Source: Arabidopsis thaliana (taxonomy: Eukaryota; Streptophyta; Magnoliopsida; Brassicales; Brassicaceae). From it: a stretch of 64,000 bases of DNA. Position numbers and translations under genes: made by a program. This document shows, piece by piece, positions 11,254 to 24,865 of the stretch. The notes below the pieces were generated by a model. The model was not told the DNA's origin and did not search any database. It saw nothing but the letters and a program-made list of their open reading frames with translations. Location of the stretch: positions 14,074,101 to 14,138,100 of the forward strand of contig NC_003074.8 of the NCBI RefSeq assembly GCF_000001735.4, given 5' to 3'. The stretch's first letter is position 1, and every line of letters starts with the position of its first letter.

Positions 11254-14200
11254 ATGGCAGCATCGAAGCCATCACCAACCGATACCTGGGATTCTACTCT
11301 CCCCGGTCCTCCCAGCCGTAACAACTTCGGATCCGCCGATCTCAGTCCCTCCGGTCTCTTCGCCTTTGCCTCTGGCTCCTCCGTCTCTGTCGTCGATTCT
11401 CGTTCTCTCCAGCTCGTTTCCACTATCCCTCTCCCTCCTCCTCCCGGTGCTCTCTCTCCCTTCGTCACTTCCGTCCGTTGGATTCCTCTCCCTCTCCCCC
11501 GCGATCTACTCTCCACCGAACCCTCCGCCTCTCACCTTCTCCTCGCCGTTGCAGATCGCCACGGCCGTGTCGCTCTCGTTGACTTCCATCTTCGCTCCGT
11601 CGTCGTCTGGCTTAATCCTTCCTCCGATCCCAAGCTCGGAATTCAAGACCTTTGTTGGGTTCAAGCTCGCCACGATTCTCATGTCCTCGCTGCGATTTCT
11701 GGATCTTCGTTTCTCTCGCTCTACACGACCTCCGGTGGACTTTTCTGGAAGTACGATGCCGGCACGGAGATTCTCTCCTGTCTCCGCCGCGATCCCTATG
11801 ATTCTCGCCATTTCTGTGTGCTTGGCCTTAAAGGATTCCTATTGTCGGTTAAGGTACTTGGAGATAGTGAGAACGATGTTGTGATTCAGGAGATGCAGAT
11901 AAAGACAGATTTCAGTGAGCTACCGAGGTTGGAAAGAGAGGCAGCTAGTAATGGCAATTCATCATCGTCTTCGCCTGCTTCAGCCGCATTTCCGTTATAC
12001 TTTGCTAGATTTGCCTTCTCGCCACATTGGAAGAATATACTCTTTGTGACGTTTCCTAGGGAGCTATTGGTGTTTGATCTGCAATATGAGACGCCCCTCT
12101 CGACTACGCCATTACCTCGTGGTTGCGCCAAGTTTCTTGATATCTTGCCTGATCCAAACAAGGAGTTGCTTTATTGTGGTCATGTCGATGGCAGGCTCAG
12201 CATTTGGCGTCGGAAAGAGTAAGATATCTATGTCCTTTAAGGGTGGCTTCATTTTAGCTTTTGATGGTTCAGGGTTTTGTGTTTCCAGTCACTATACAGA
12301 TTGAGTTGCTTGTTAACCAGGAGATGGTTGAAGCAATCACCGTTTACATGTTAGAAGTATCATCTTTTAAAGAATCTACACTGGGAAAATATGGATAGAA
12401 TATTTTAGGTATCAGATTTTAGGGTAATCATGCTAATAGCCTTGTGCTTCAACCAGTCTAGTCTACCTATCTGGTCATATTTGAACTATCTGGTGTCTTA
12501 TAGTGTCTGAGATTGATGGTATAAAAGCGTCATATGAATATGACTTTGTATCTTGTTATGTTGAATAGACTTGGATACCCCTGTTCTGGATGCATATCTA
12601 AACTATAGCTCGTTACATATCATTGCAGAGGAGAACAGGTGCATGTCATGTGTACCATGGAAGAGTTTATGCCATCTATTGGAATGTCCATCCCGTCTCC
12701 TTCCGCTCTGGCTGTTCTACTCAGTCATTCAGACTCCACAATGCAAACCATTACAAAAATTCACCCGGATGGAACCTCTTCTATAGATTTTGATAACCCA
12801 TTTGACTTTTATGACGAAAGTCTTCTTGTTTCTAAGACAACTTTTATCTCCCTATCTGATGATGGCAAAATATGGAAGTGGGTCTTAAGTGCTGAAGGTG
12901 TTGAAGATGCTCTGAAAAATGCATCAGACTTGGACATGGGTATTGGAGCCACTGAAGCAGCACTTCCTGGAGCTATTCAGGAAAATGATTCCTCAAGTCT
13001 GGATGATGAATTAGTTGTTGCACCTACAAATCGAAGCAGAGGTCACACATCAGGTTCCTCCATGGAAAAATCAGATCTATCATTTAAGGTTGGTGGCTGG
13101 AAGGTTTTTGGGTTAACTAGTTCCTTAATCACTATATGACTATTCCGCCAGAGGGTAGAAGTTTGGCGTTACCAGGTTCCTCATCATTAGGGTTGTGTTT
13201 TCCACAGTATGTGTTTATTGGTCTTTTCATTATTTTTCTACTTAACAGGGCTTATACTTGTTTACTTCGCTCAATGCAGATCAGCCTGACTGGACAGCTT
13301 CAGCTTCTCTCTTCCACAGTCTCTACACTTGCTGTACCATCTCCGTCTCTTACAGCAACCCTAGCAAGTTTGTTTTGTTCTCCCTTGTATTTGTAATACT
13401 AAAAGTGTTCATAAGAAACTCAAATGATTGATTTATGGATTGATTTTAAATGAAGGAGGGGGTAACATTCCTGCTGCAGCTGTTCCGTTGGTTGCTTTGG
13501 GAACTCAGAGTGGGACAATCGATGTTGTTGATGTATCAACGAATGCTGTTGCTGCAAGCACTTCGGTTCATACTGGTGTTGTTAGAGGCCTTCGGTGGCT
13601 TGGAAATTCAAGATTAGTTTCATTTTCTTACAGTCAGGTGTGCAAATATATTTTAATAATCCAACATGTTACGTCGCATCGCTTTCTTCTATTTTTTCGT
13701 AGTGATTTCCAATCTACAGTTGGTTTAAGAATAGTATTAGGTTTAGTTTAATTTCCAGTTGTTTTTTTATAAAAAATAATAGAATTAGGAAAGTGACATC
13801 CGGCATCATGCACTGGTTTGTGGTTTCAGGTGAATGACAAAAGCAGAGGCTACATAAATAGGCTTGTTGTTACCTGCCTTAGAAGTGGGTTGAATAAACC
13901 ATTTCGTGATTTACAAAAGCCAGAGCGCACTCCCATAAGAGCTCTTAGAACTTCTTCTTCCGGAAGGTTTGATTTTAATGTTTTTTTACCTGCTTGAGTA
14001 TTTGATGCCTATAAATAATGTAACTAAATGCTTGTGCTCTTCAAGCTATCAGCTTCTCACTAATAATTTAAGCTTAAGAACATCGTCTTTCAGTATTGAA
14101 AATATGTTCCTTTATAAGATGACAAATGTCAATTCAGATCATCGAGGATACTCCTTCACTATTTCAAAGATGAGGAACTATTGTAAAATTGGAAGTTATT

Positions 14201-17200
14201 ACTTTGGACCCGAGCTTCTAGATACCTCTTCTGATGCTGAGAATTCGTTTTTTCTGTCCTGTTGCAGGTATCTTCTAATTCTTTTCCGTGATGCTCCTGT
14301 AGAAGTTTGGGCAATGACCAAGCATCCAGTTATGGTGAGTGAGCTCAAACCCCAAAATATTTACTTTTTCTACTTAAGTTAGTCTCAGTGAGTGGATGAC
14401 AATAACTTTTTCTCTCTTATGTTTGCAAGCTTAGAATTTGCAATTTTACATTCTGACTTTTTTCTTTAGATGTCCCATTCTATATATCTTACTCTCTCAT
14501 TCCTGTAATACTTTCTTCGTATGGCCATTTACTTTCACGTAATAATGCCTTGCCCACCTTACACTTTTTGCATGTGAAATTGAGTAATTGGCACCAAATA
14601 ATCACTGGCTCATGTTAGGTCTTGAACATCATAATGCCTAATAAGAACGATTATGCATAAAATTGATAAAGCTTGTCCCTTTAAATTTTTTGAGGAGATT
14701 TACTTATAACAACATTCTCTATGTGGCTTCTTTTCTTGGCTCCCCCCTTTTGCAAGTGCTAACAAGCCTTTCTTGCCATGCCAATATCTATTCTTGTGAA
14801 CTTTTAAGAAGAAAGTAATGATGGTATGGAGAATGGGTCAAATGAGAACTAAAAGCGTTCTTTATATAAATATACTCTTGCATCTTGTTTAAATATGTCG
14901 TATCTAACTTGTGGAGTGTTTAGTATCTTTTTGAGGTTATGTATTCTAATCAATTATATTATGTTTCTTATTTCTCTTAATCGTGTAGCTTAGATCATTA
15001 GCTCTTCCTTTCACGGTAGTGGAATGGACGCTTCCAGCTGTTCCGCGCCCAGGTCAAGGCGGTCCGTCCAAACAATCGCTCTCAGCATCCGAAGGAGTAA
15101 CTGCTTCAGGAGACTCTTGTGAGATGTTTATGACAATTCAAACTGTGTTATCCTGAATATACCCAAGTCTTTGATTCATTTTTTTCTAAGGGGCGGTAAT
15201 TGACATATTTTCAGCATCAGTGGGCTCAGATGGATCGCAAGAAGAAACTGTAGAGAGTTTTGCATTTGCACTAGTAAATGGTGCTCTTGGAGTATTTGAA
15301 GTCCAAGGACGTCGAATTCGAGATTTCAGGTAAAACTAATCAGAGTTCCGTTAACTCAATTTTTTTTCAGAATTCTTCTTTCCGTAGTAATACATTATAG
15401 CTGCGTTTTTATTTTTGTCACAATGCTGATCATAGTTAAGGGCTTCTGAATATCTCTCTGATTCTGAGAAGATAATATGAAATAGTGATTGCACATTATT
15501 GCTTACCTGCTGTAGAGTTCCTTTTCACTTATTCCATGCTTGTTTTTCAATCTGTTTCTTTGCCATCTGTCATTAAATTCTTCTTAAAAAATTGCGAGAT
15601 AGGGAGTAGATCTTTATTGTCCAATTTCAGAAAGTGCAGAAAATTCACTACCTGATAGTTGTTAGTAGCCGCCTTTACATAAATTAGCACTCACCTTCTT
15701 GAACCTTGATTGCTGTGTAATCTTCTTCCTATATTCACTGACGTATAGACGATCCCGCCTCTATTTCTAGACCTAAATGGCCATCTACTTCATTCGTTCC
15801 CTCAGATGGATTGGTTACAGCCATGGCATATCGCTTGCCTCATGTGGTTCGTTTCTTTTTACCTTCCAGTTCTGTCTCTTATTTTTATGAGAGATCATAT
15901 TTTGCTCTCTCTTTTCAGGTTATGGGAGATAGATCAGGAAACATAAGATGGTGGGATGTAACAACAGGACAGTCATCTGCATTTAATAGTCACAGAGATG
16001 GAATACGGAGGATCAAATTTTCTCCTGTTGTTGCTGGAGATCGCAGCAGAGGGCGTGTAGCTGTGCTATTTAATGACAATACATTCTCTGTATTTGATCT
16101 GGTGAGTCTTAAGAGGATTCAGTATTTTCCTTCAATTTGTGCACATGTCTTGTGGTTTCAAAGGTGGTGTACTAATATTGTGTAGTGTGAAGAGAAAACA
16201 AGAACAGGACTGGTTTTATTGATACTTGTTTGAAATTGTCTGTCAACTCAAAATGACTCTTTCTGACACTTGCTTTTGAAAATTGCTGCAGGATTCACCA
16301 GATCCGTTAGCCCAATCACTTCTCCAGCCTCAAATTCCTGGCACCCTTGTACTGGAACTTGATTGGCTGCCTCTGAGAACTGATAAAAATGATCCGCTTG
16401 TTCTATGCATTGCCGGGGCTGATAGCACCTTCCGGCTCGTTGAGGTTACTGTGTATGTGTAAAACTTTATTCGTATGCAGAGTCCCATGAATGCTTTCAG
16501 ATTAGGATTAGTTTTTTTCAGCATGTTGTTTCTCCCCGTATAACTTAACTGTATAGAATAGACATGTCTAGGTTTATCTATTTTGCTCACCAGAGGACTG
16601 TGCCTAAAACAAGGCCGTGTAGATGGATTAGTGGGGTTGACAACTAGGCGCCCTTTCCCCCAGGTTAGGACTTAGGCATGCCTAGGTTAGGGCATATAAA
16701 TACTGTTTTTTTTCTGAGGGTCCATTATTATTGATCCAAGTTTGAATTGGCTACAATCATTTACTTCTGCGATCTTTAATTTCCAACTTTTTCTTCCGGA
16801 TTTTGCAGAAATGAAAAGAAAGCTGGCTTTGTGCCCCAGTCTAAATCAGTAAAGGAGAGGTTTCGTCCTATGCCTATGTATTCCCCTATCTTACTTCCTG
16901 TGCCACATGCGCTGGTAACTTTCTTTGCTTTGGAGTACTTCTTGATTCTGAAGTCAATCTTGGTTTAGTTCTGAATTCATGTAATCCAGAAGATACTAAT
17001 TATTGCATTATCTGTATATCCGTATAATCTCCCAAGACAGGTTCTGAGAAATGAGATTCCGATTACTCTTGACAATGTGTCTGATTATTATTATACATGC
17101 AGGCACTGCGGATGATTTTACAGTTAGGAGTGAAACCATCTTGGTTTAATACGTCTAGCACAACTTTGGAGAAGAGGCCTCATTTAATCCGTGGGATGGC

Positions 17201-19349
17201 TTCATCCTCTAAGGATCTACGGAGTTACATGATTCAGTTACCGCCTTTAGGGGACCCTGTAGTGCCCGAAATGCTGTTGAAGATACTAGAACCTTATCGG
17301 AAAGAAGGTTGATCTCATTTGTCACCACAGACTAGCCTCTCTCTGTTAAGATACCTGTTTAAGTATTCTATTTTCTTACCTTCTCTAATTTCTTGTATCC
17401 TAGGTTGCTTGCTGGACGATGAAAGAGCAAAACTTTACGCTGATGTGGTCAAGAAAGGTTATGCTGCAAGATTTGCTTTTGCAGCTTCTGTTTTTGGTGA
17501 AACCTCAGAAGCACTTTTCTGGTTGCAACTTCCTCAAGCCATTCGCCATCTGATGAACAAGCTAACGAGAAGGTCTCCGCAGAAAATCTCTTCCCCTACT
17601 TTAGACTCAGGAGCTGATGAAGTAGCTATGCCGAGTAAAATACCATCTACTGGATTATCGTCACCTGAAGCCAGGAAGATAGACTCTATGGTCAGTTTCA
17701 AAATAATTTTTTTTTTCCTTTCAAAAGATCATGCATTCTAGCCATTCCCTTCTACCAGGATGCAGAGACGAGATTTATTTATTTTGGAACTGGAGCTCCT
17801 TCACTTTGTAATTTTCTGCTAGCTTAATGGAGCTTTCTTATTTGAAGTCGGTTTGGATTAGAAATTTCCATTTGCTTAGTGTTTGTTGGTGAGCTTATAT
17901 TCTACATTTTCTCGAACAGTGTGATGGTTCACTTAGATTGATGGCTTTTGAGCGAGAAGAATTACGGACGCGTGCCAATGAACGTCTTCCTTGGCATGAA
18001 AAATTAGACGGAGAAGATTGCATTCAGAAACAAGTACACGAGTTAGTATTTCACCATTAGCTTGTCTTTACTGTTTATTGTCCTTTCAATTTATTACTTG
18101 AAATTACGGTTTTGTTTTAGTAGTAGCTCCTGTGTAAAATGGAAACTATATATTTTAGAAGCATCTTAAGCTGAGAGAAAAAGTAGTTGTGTTGATCTTG
18201 TATCGGTAACCTCTTTGACCAGGCTGATATCAGTTGGAAATTTGGAAGCTGCTGTTAGTTTGCTGCTTTCTTCAGCTCCAGATTCTCCATACTTCTATCC
18301 AAATGCTCTCCGAGCTGTTGCACTCGCTTCTGCTGTGTCTAAATCTCTTCTCGACCTTGCACTAAAGGTATCTGTCTTTGCTATATTGGATAATCTTTCG
18401 TGTCCTTGTAAAAAAATCATTCCATCACATTTGTTCCACACGTAGGTTGTTGCAGCCAACATGGTAAGGACCGACAATTCACTCACTGGTACTCATCTTT
18501 TATGTGCCGTTGGTAGGCACCAAGAAGCTTGTTCACAGGTTAGCTTTCTTTGTTTCCTTGGTCATACTACATATTGCATATTCTTCGGAACTATGCTTCC
18601 ACTGAAATTGTCATTTCATTAGTTATTCGAGAATATTCTTAGCTTGGTTTAATAATAGGCAACGTTTTAGACACAGAATATTTTATACTTTTTAATATGC
18701 AGCTCCAAGATTCTGGACGATGGACCGATGCTGCTACCTTGGCCGCAACACATTTAGAAGGATCGGATTATGCCAGGTCTTTTCTTCTACGGTTTACTTC
18801 TAGATCTAATTATTATTTCCTATTATTGGTTACTAGTCGTTGTAACTACTCCTATCTCTCTATCTACTCAGGGTATTGCAAAGGTGGGCTGATCATGTTC
18901 TCCATGCGGAGCACAACGTCTGGCGGTACTTTATCATCATGCTCACATTCAATACAGTTTAACTTAGAAAATTTAAATGTGACATAAATTCCTCAAACAG
19001 TTCCGATGATGAGAAAAGAATTTCATTTTATTAATGCAGGGCCCTTATTTTATATGTGGCTGCTGGTTCCCTGCAAGAGGCGCTTGCAGCTCTCAGAGAG
19101 GTGCAACAGCCTGATACAGTAGCCATGTTTGTCCTCGCGTGTCAGGAGATTCATTCAGAAATCATAACCGAGCTATCAACCCAAGACGAGGAGTCTGAAT
19201 CTGCTTCTGGTGATGGCACAGTACCGCTGCCCGATCTGCCTGGTCTTGAATCAGGGAAGGAAGAAGTGACAGCGGTTTGTGAATACTTTCAACAGTACCA
19301 GAGAAAGCTAGTGCATTTGTGCATGGACTCTCAACCCTACACCGACTGA
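11254..19349 (+). CDS. WD40-repeat protein, WDR11-like (AT3G33530-type), 20 exons, intact
   Basis: Exons by GT-AG sites that keep frame: 11254-12218, 12629-13088, 13280-13367, 13456-13637, 13830-13966, 14268-14334, 14989-15118, 15191-15329, 15771-15846, 15919-16101, 16292-16452, 16809-16914, 17103-17307, 17404-17690, 17920-18041, 18223-18367, 18446-18538, 18703-18776, 18872-18925, 19040-19349. The sum is 3984 nt, 1327 residues, with no internal stop. The N-terminal half holds WD40 blades (for example LSPSGLFAFASGSSVSVVD, and MGDRSGNIRWWDVTTGQ in exon 10). The C-terminal half is helical (LISVGNLEAAVSLLLSSAPD, then GSLQEALAALREVQQPDT). Human WDR11 acts in endosome-to-Golgi vesicle capture; the plant protein is little studied. 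The start is the first ATG of the long exon 1 frame. It faces ARP6 tail to tail, 341 bases apart. Confidence 0.95.
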
Positions 19350-19690
19350 TGAGGAAACTATACTACCAAACTCTTTCGTTGGCTATGCAAAATTACGCAC
19401 ATGAAATCATCTTTGAAGAACAACAACAAAAACAAGTTTTTGCATTTAAATATTACTGTATTTGTGATATAGATAATGTTTCTGCATGTTGTACCCTAAA
19501 CCCTTCTTCTGTGTAAACTTGATTTAAGAAGACAAGATAATTTTCTCTTGTTGTTTGGTTATTACTTAAACGGTTTGAAGTTTATCAAATTAGAGGAAGA
19601 AGAAAAACAATACATGCATTACAATATACGACAAATAATGTGAAGAATTTCAACTTACAACCAACTCATGTGATATTGTTTTGGTTAGCC
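19350..19690. other. Shared 3' region between two convergent genes
   Basis: This stretch holds both 3' untranslated regions and is A/T-rich with several AATAAA-like words on either strand. No transposon insertion is visible, which fits two genes with touching or overlapping 3' ends. Confidence 0.6.
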
Positions 19691-21376
19691 TCAATGAAAG
19701 AATCGTCTACGACACCGAGCTGATCCAAGTTCTTCGTACTCAGCCTTGGTGACACACATGGACTCGAAATCCGGGCTGGAAGCCAAAAGTGAACCACCTC
19801 TCCATACACCTAGTATGGGGCTGCAAATACAAAAGGAGTTAAAATAACAAAGAAAGAGCTGCAAATATAAAGAGTAAAAAAAAAAAAAAAAAAAGGATTG
19901 AGGTTGTTTACTCCTCCTGAGTTGTTATCTTCACATCAAAGTGATCTGGGACAAGTGGTCGAAGCTCTCCTTCTCTGCAATAATGTCTCAGACCATCAAC
20001 TTCTCTAATAATAAAGCAGTACTAATGAATGATTCATCACATAAATTTAGCCTTACAGTCTCTCCTTAAGTTGTGGAAATAATGTACTTCCACCAGTTAA
20101 GATAATGCTGCGGTAAAACATCAAACATTAGACATCAAAGCTCATTCAATAACAGCAGAAGATTAAAAATAAGTAATCCATTTGAAAACCACCTTTGATA
20201 CAAAACTGGTTGCAAGTAAGAATGGCATGAGTTTATAGCTCGGACAATGCACTCTGCAAGTCCCGCCTGATTCATCCCTATCCCAAAACAAAATAAAATA
20301 CCATCTCATCATCATCTTCTATCTACAACTACATTCTAACATTCATCAACACAAACCTAAATCTGCAGGCTGGAATAACGTCTCAGGTACAAGAAAACGC
20401 TCATTCGTTAAATCAATCTCCTGCAAAGACAAAAAAAAAACCTCAAACTTGAGAGAAATCCCTACCACCACCACAGAGACAAAAGAATCGAAAAAAAGTT
20501 TACATTTTTGTTCATGTCAGCCTTCTTTCTCTCCCCAACCTTATCCATCACCACCACAGACTCTTTCTCTGACAAACTAAGAAACCTCTTAGCAGCTTGA
20601 GGGTCTTTAACATAGCCTTTGGTATGTGTAACACCATCAGGAAGAACATAAGTAGACTTGATAAGAGTGTTCCCATTTCTAGCAAGGCGGAGATCACGAA
20701 GAAGATCAAGTGAAACAAAACAAAGCTTCTCTTTAGCATCATCAACTAAAAAAGTTTCATCCATAACATTAATAGATCTATAAGAAACCAATTCCTTCAA
20801 GTAATTAGTAAAAGCTTTTCCTCCTAAATCAATCCTCTTAATGGCGTGATTAAGAGTGAAATTGTGAAGAACAGGAACAGCGTGAGTGAAGGAGAAACCA
20901 CAATCAACAACGAGACTACACTGAGTCTTTGAGAGGATTGAATCAGGCTGACGACTAGCTTCATAGAGATGAACAAGAGATTGAGGATGAGCTATATAGA
21001 GAGAAGAGAATCCGAAATCTTCGAAGACGAGTTCGTCGGTGGTTCGTTGAACGGAAGGGATTGAGAGTGGTGCTTCGGTGAGGAGGAGAGAGGAGGAGGA
21101 AGGAGCTATGTGGAGGAGGGAAGTGAATAGGTGTGACCAGATTTCGCGTTGTAGGTCGGAGTTTATGAGGTAGCCACGGTCGATTGGGCGGCGTACGGCG
21201 GCGGAGGTGAGGTCGATTTCGTCGGAGAGAGTGGTGAGTGGTGATGGGTGGATGAATTTTTTGGAAGAGAGAGGTTTGTAGAGACAGTTCGGGATTACGG
21301 TGGTGGGATCACGCTCGCCGCCTTGTCCGGCTTTGATTAGACCACCGCCGTTGTCTAGAACAACGATGTTTGACAT
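19691..21376 (-). CDS. ARP6: Actin-related protein 6, SWR1 chromatin-remodelling complex subunit, intact
   Basis: Six exons on the minus strand: 21376-20504, 20420-20357, 20277-20193, 20107-20057, 19974-19912 and 19820-19691, all with GT-AG introns. The total is 1266 nt, 421 residues, the same length as I recall for A. thaliana ARP6 (AT3G33520). The actin fold is clear: VVLDNGGGLIKAGQGGERDP at the start, VVDCGFSFTHAVP, RIDLGGKAFTNYL, then IILTGGSTLFPQLKERL and ILGVWRGGSLLA near the end; the end is RRRFFH. ARP6 sits in the nuclear SWR1 complex that places histone H2A.Z; in Arabidopsis its loss reduces FLC expression and speeds flowering. All family landmarks I can check are present, so it should be functional despite its transposon-rich surroundings. 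Confidence 0.97.
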
Positions 21377-23189
21377 TGATGACGATGACTCGCCGCCGCC
21401 GGCGAACGAACTCTGTAAGTGGTTTTTTGTTGTTTAAATGAATCGGTTTAGGATCTACTGGTTTAAGCTAGTGCGATTTTAAGAAAAGACTGTATTGGAA
21501 TTACCAGTTTAGAGATTTCAAACTGAGGGAAGAGTGAATTTGAATTAGGGAAATTACTAAAACCGGTCCGGTTGTTCCGTTAAACGCTACAAAAGTTAGT
21601 AGGCCCGGGAGTTCGACTAAATCGGGTTGGTCGGATCGGGTTATTCGGTTTAAGGAAAATTCAGGGTTTTGAAAATTTCACTGAATAGACTCGAATTAAA
21701 ATTCGGTTCGGATCAGTTCGGTAGTCGGTTAATTCGGATCGGTTATTAGCTAAAATTTATGTTCTGAACATGAACTGGATTTTGTATTTTTCTTGGTTTA
21801 TAGATTTTTTCATTTTGGTTTACATATTACAATTACTCTATTACAAACACAAATCTAGTAAAATACTAAAATGGGAAATTTACATTTATAACCTACAAAA
21901 ATATTATAATTAGGTAACTAACACTCTAAAAAAAAGTAACCAATATTGTTTGTATTTTCTGTAATAATGCCAATACTATCCCTGTTTGAAATACACGCTC
22001 TTCATCTTCTCCCTTCCATAGAAAACCAATTATTCTCTTTCACTAACTATTAACTTTTGAACATGGGTTTGGCTCTAATAAATTTCAGTCCACCGTTTAT
22101 GAAGCTTTTGATTTTGCCAACGATTAACAGAGGTGTATTGGGCACAGAAGCAAGACAGTTAATTTTCGGAAATGACATTTCGGTTTTGCTCGAAATTGAA
22201 TTAGAGGTTTTGATTTACACAGGCAAGACTTCAGATTTTGTTGGAGTCTTTGGTTTTTTTTAAGAGACTTTGGTTTTATTTTTTGAAATTGAATTAGTCG
22301 AGATTCTCGCTAATAAGCGCTGAATTTGATCAATCTCTGTTTTCTGTTTCCTTCATTTGATTTCTTTTTTTGGGTCTCTCTAATTTATTGGCGTCGTTGT
22401 ACTTTTTGGGTATACTATTTACGTATACCTTGTACTATATATGTTTTAAAATGAATTGTTTGTTTTGATTAAGGATATTAAGTGATTTGATTAGTGTTTT
22501 ATATTAAAAGTCTTGGGTTCCCTATATATTATCTTAGGGTTTAGTATCCTTCCATCAAAAAGTATTTAATTGATTATTTGGATTCATCGGAACAAACGTT
22601 TCTATTTGAACAAATATATAATATTCTATCTTTCTATGATGATCTGTATAGAATTTGATACCACTATTCATTTTTTAAGAAATTCGTTTCCGATTTTTAA
22701 AATTCAAATCATATTAGATAAACAAAAAAAAAATCTGTTTTTTCAATAGTATCTTTAACTTTAACCAAGTAATATTGTTAAACTAATAAAGTAAACAAAA
22801 TCAAGAGGGGTGAATATATATTACTCATATATATTTCTCTTTCCTCCTGTGGCTTCTCTTTCTCTCCAAGCGCATCGTTGGGAAGGAGTTGGGTGTATTT
22901 TCACAACTGACATGTGCTATCAAATGAATTACACACATTATGGTGCTATATATTTAATAACTTTTTCAAAAACCGTCATTTTTGTAATTCACCCTACTAA
23001 AATAAACCATTACAAATAATATAAAAGCCCAATACAATTAAAAAACCCAACATACAATCAAAAGCCCAACCCAATAATTTTTTTAGGGTTTTGCAAAGGA
23101 ATGAGCAAAGTGACTGCGGCTCTGGCTGTGATTGTGACAGCGACGGTAAAAACCACGGCGATCTCCGACCGTCCTATTCCAACTTGAAG
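21377..23189. other. ARP6 upstream region and intergenic DNA
   Basis: The first ~150 bases are the ARP6 5' untranslated region and promoter. From 21590 to 21740 there is a CGGTT/TTCGG-rich stretch typical of old plant DNA transposons; it resembles, inverted, a stretch at 37700-37850. The rest is A/T-rich. A short reading frame at 22057-22263 has no recognisable features. Nothing else supported is seen. Confidence 0.5.
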
Positions 23190-24239
23190 GAGTCCTAATC
23201 AACAATGCCACTAAACTGGAAATTTGAATCCGGCGTGCCATCTTTTGATCTGCATGCCACTCTTGTAGTGGATAATACCTATTTACCCTTAATGAATTAT
23301 ATCAATTAATTTTAAAAGAAAAATCAAAAACAAAATCCAAATCGAAATCGAAATTATCCCGACCCAACCCAATTAATTCCGACCCAATTCATTTAATTCC
23401 GACGAGATAGGCGATTTCCGATTAACTTCCAACATCGGTGATTTTTGACATTGGCTCCGTCGAGTCTGGGGAAACTTTGCTAGGTCAGCTAATCCAATTC
23501 TCCGGCCGTCGATTTCTCCGGTGCTGCGTGCTACGTGAGTCGATACTATTGGATCGAATTCTTTATTGATCTTTGCTGCGGCTACTCTGGAAACGATCCT
23601 TCTTTAGTTCTTCCATCTCCTGTAAGTATTATAGTTAGTACAATGTAATTGAATTGAATCAATGTGTAAGCAGAATCAAACCATATTTGCATAATACAAT
23701 GGATGGACGAACTGAAATTGAATCAGACACTGGTACATCTCGTGGTTCAACTGGTACTAATATAGTGTTTATATTTGTAGGAGGCGATGAAGAAGAGGAT
23801 CCAGATGAACCTACACTTTGACTATGGAGGGTACTATACAGCAGACCATGAGTGAAGTTGCAAAAATTCAATATACGGTATAGTGTTTAAGACATCATCT
23901 TTGGAGAGAATAACATATGCGGATTTAATAGATAAGATCTGTAGAAAGATTGCTCTAGGTGGAGAGAAAAGGAATCTGAAATTGAGTTACAAGATATGTA
24001 AAGCATGGAGAGAGTCTTATATTGTAGATAATGAGGATGTGTTGATATATTTAACGTCATTGGATAAAGAGGGATTTAGACCTGTTTTGCATGTAGAGTT
24101 ATGCAGTGATTTGGAAAGTAATAATAGGCAAGTTCCAATAGTAGAGCGAAGAAGTTCATGCGGTGTAAATTATGGGGAATTGGCTGCCAATGTTGTAATG
24201 GTTGCGGATGTAAATACAGGAATTCTGAGTACTAATGAA

Positions 24240-24326
24240 CTTATTATTGAACTAGAGGAACAGCGTGAGACAGTTAGTGAACCTATTATTGAACTAGAGG
24301 AACAGCGTGAGACAGTTAGTGAACCT
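24240..24326 (+). repeat. Two tandem 42-bp units in mudrA
   Basis: The unit encodes IIELEEQRETVSEP twice in succession without a frame change, a simple in-frame duplication in the acidic linker of the transposase. Confidence 0.85.
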
Positions 24327-24629
24327 ATGATGCTAGAGAATGGAGTTTCTGAAACTGTTATTGAACCGCTGATGATAGAGTGTGGGGTTAATGAAGATTC
24401 TGATAATGATTATGTTAGGGAAGAATATTGATAATAGGTTTTTAGTCAATTAATTCTAAAACACTATCCTGTCGTTGTAGTATTTTAGGTGTCAATCCAA
24501 ATGAGTGTGATACAAACAAATGAGATGTGATCAGAAGTCACTAAGTCAAGCCAAGCAATAACAGTTTTGGGGTTTCTAACAGTCCTAAGCGAACATGCAG
24601 AAAACAGAAACAATAACAGAATTACTAAA

Positions 24630-24865
24630 ATCACTCGACTACAACAGGCTGATGCCAGAAGTAGGATGTGGTCGAGTAACTGGTCGAGTAACAGACATGA
24701 TATGAAACAGATATACTCGACTGCACAGTCTGTTGCCAGACACTGGGTGTGGTCGAGTATACTGGTCGAGTAACAGACAGGAAACAAGATAACTGTACTC
24801 GACTGCACAGTCTGTTGCCAGACACTGGGTGTGGTCGAGTAAGTTGGTTGAGTAATTGCAAAAAC
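24630..24865. repeat. Tandem ~90-bp repeat inside the solo LTR
   Basis: A unit containing TACTCGACTGCACAGTCTGT, then GCCAGACACTGGGTGTGGTCGAG and a second GGTCGAGTAACAGACA, is present about two and a half times in succession. A related single unit occurs at 56165-56275 in another LTR. Confidence 0.8.

Noticed and set aside
11366..11884. Long overlapping frames on both strands over exon 1 of the WDR11-like gene
   Set aside because: They are shadows of a GC-rich, Ser/Pro/Leu-rich coding exon; the true frame continues through all 20 exons.
20548..20745. A 65-residue minus-strand frame inside ARP6
   Set aside because: It lies in another frame of ARP6 exon 1 and has no family match.
22057..22263. 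A short plus-strand frame upstream of ARP6
   Set aside because: 68 residues, no recognisable motif and no splice or conservation evidence.
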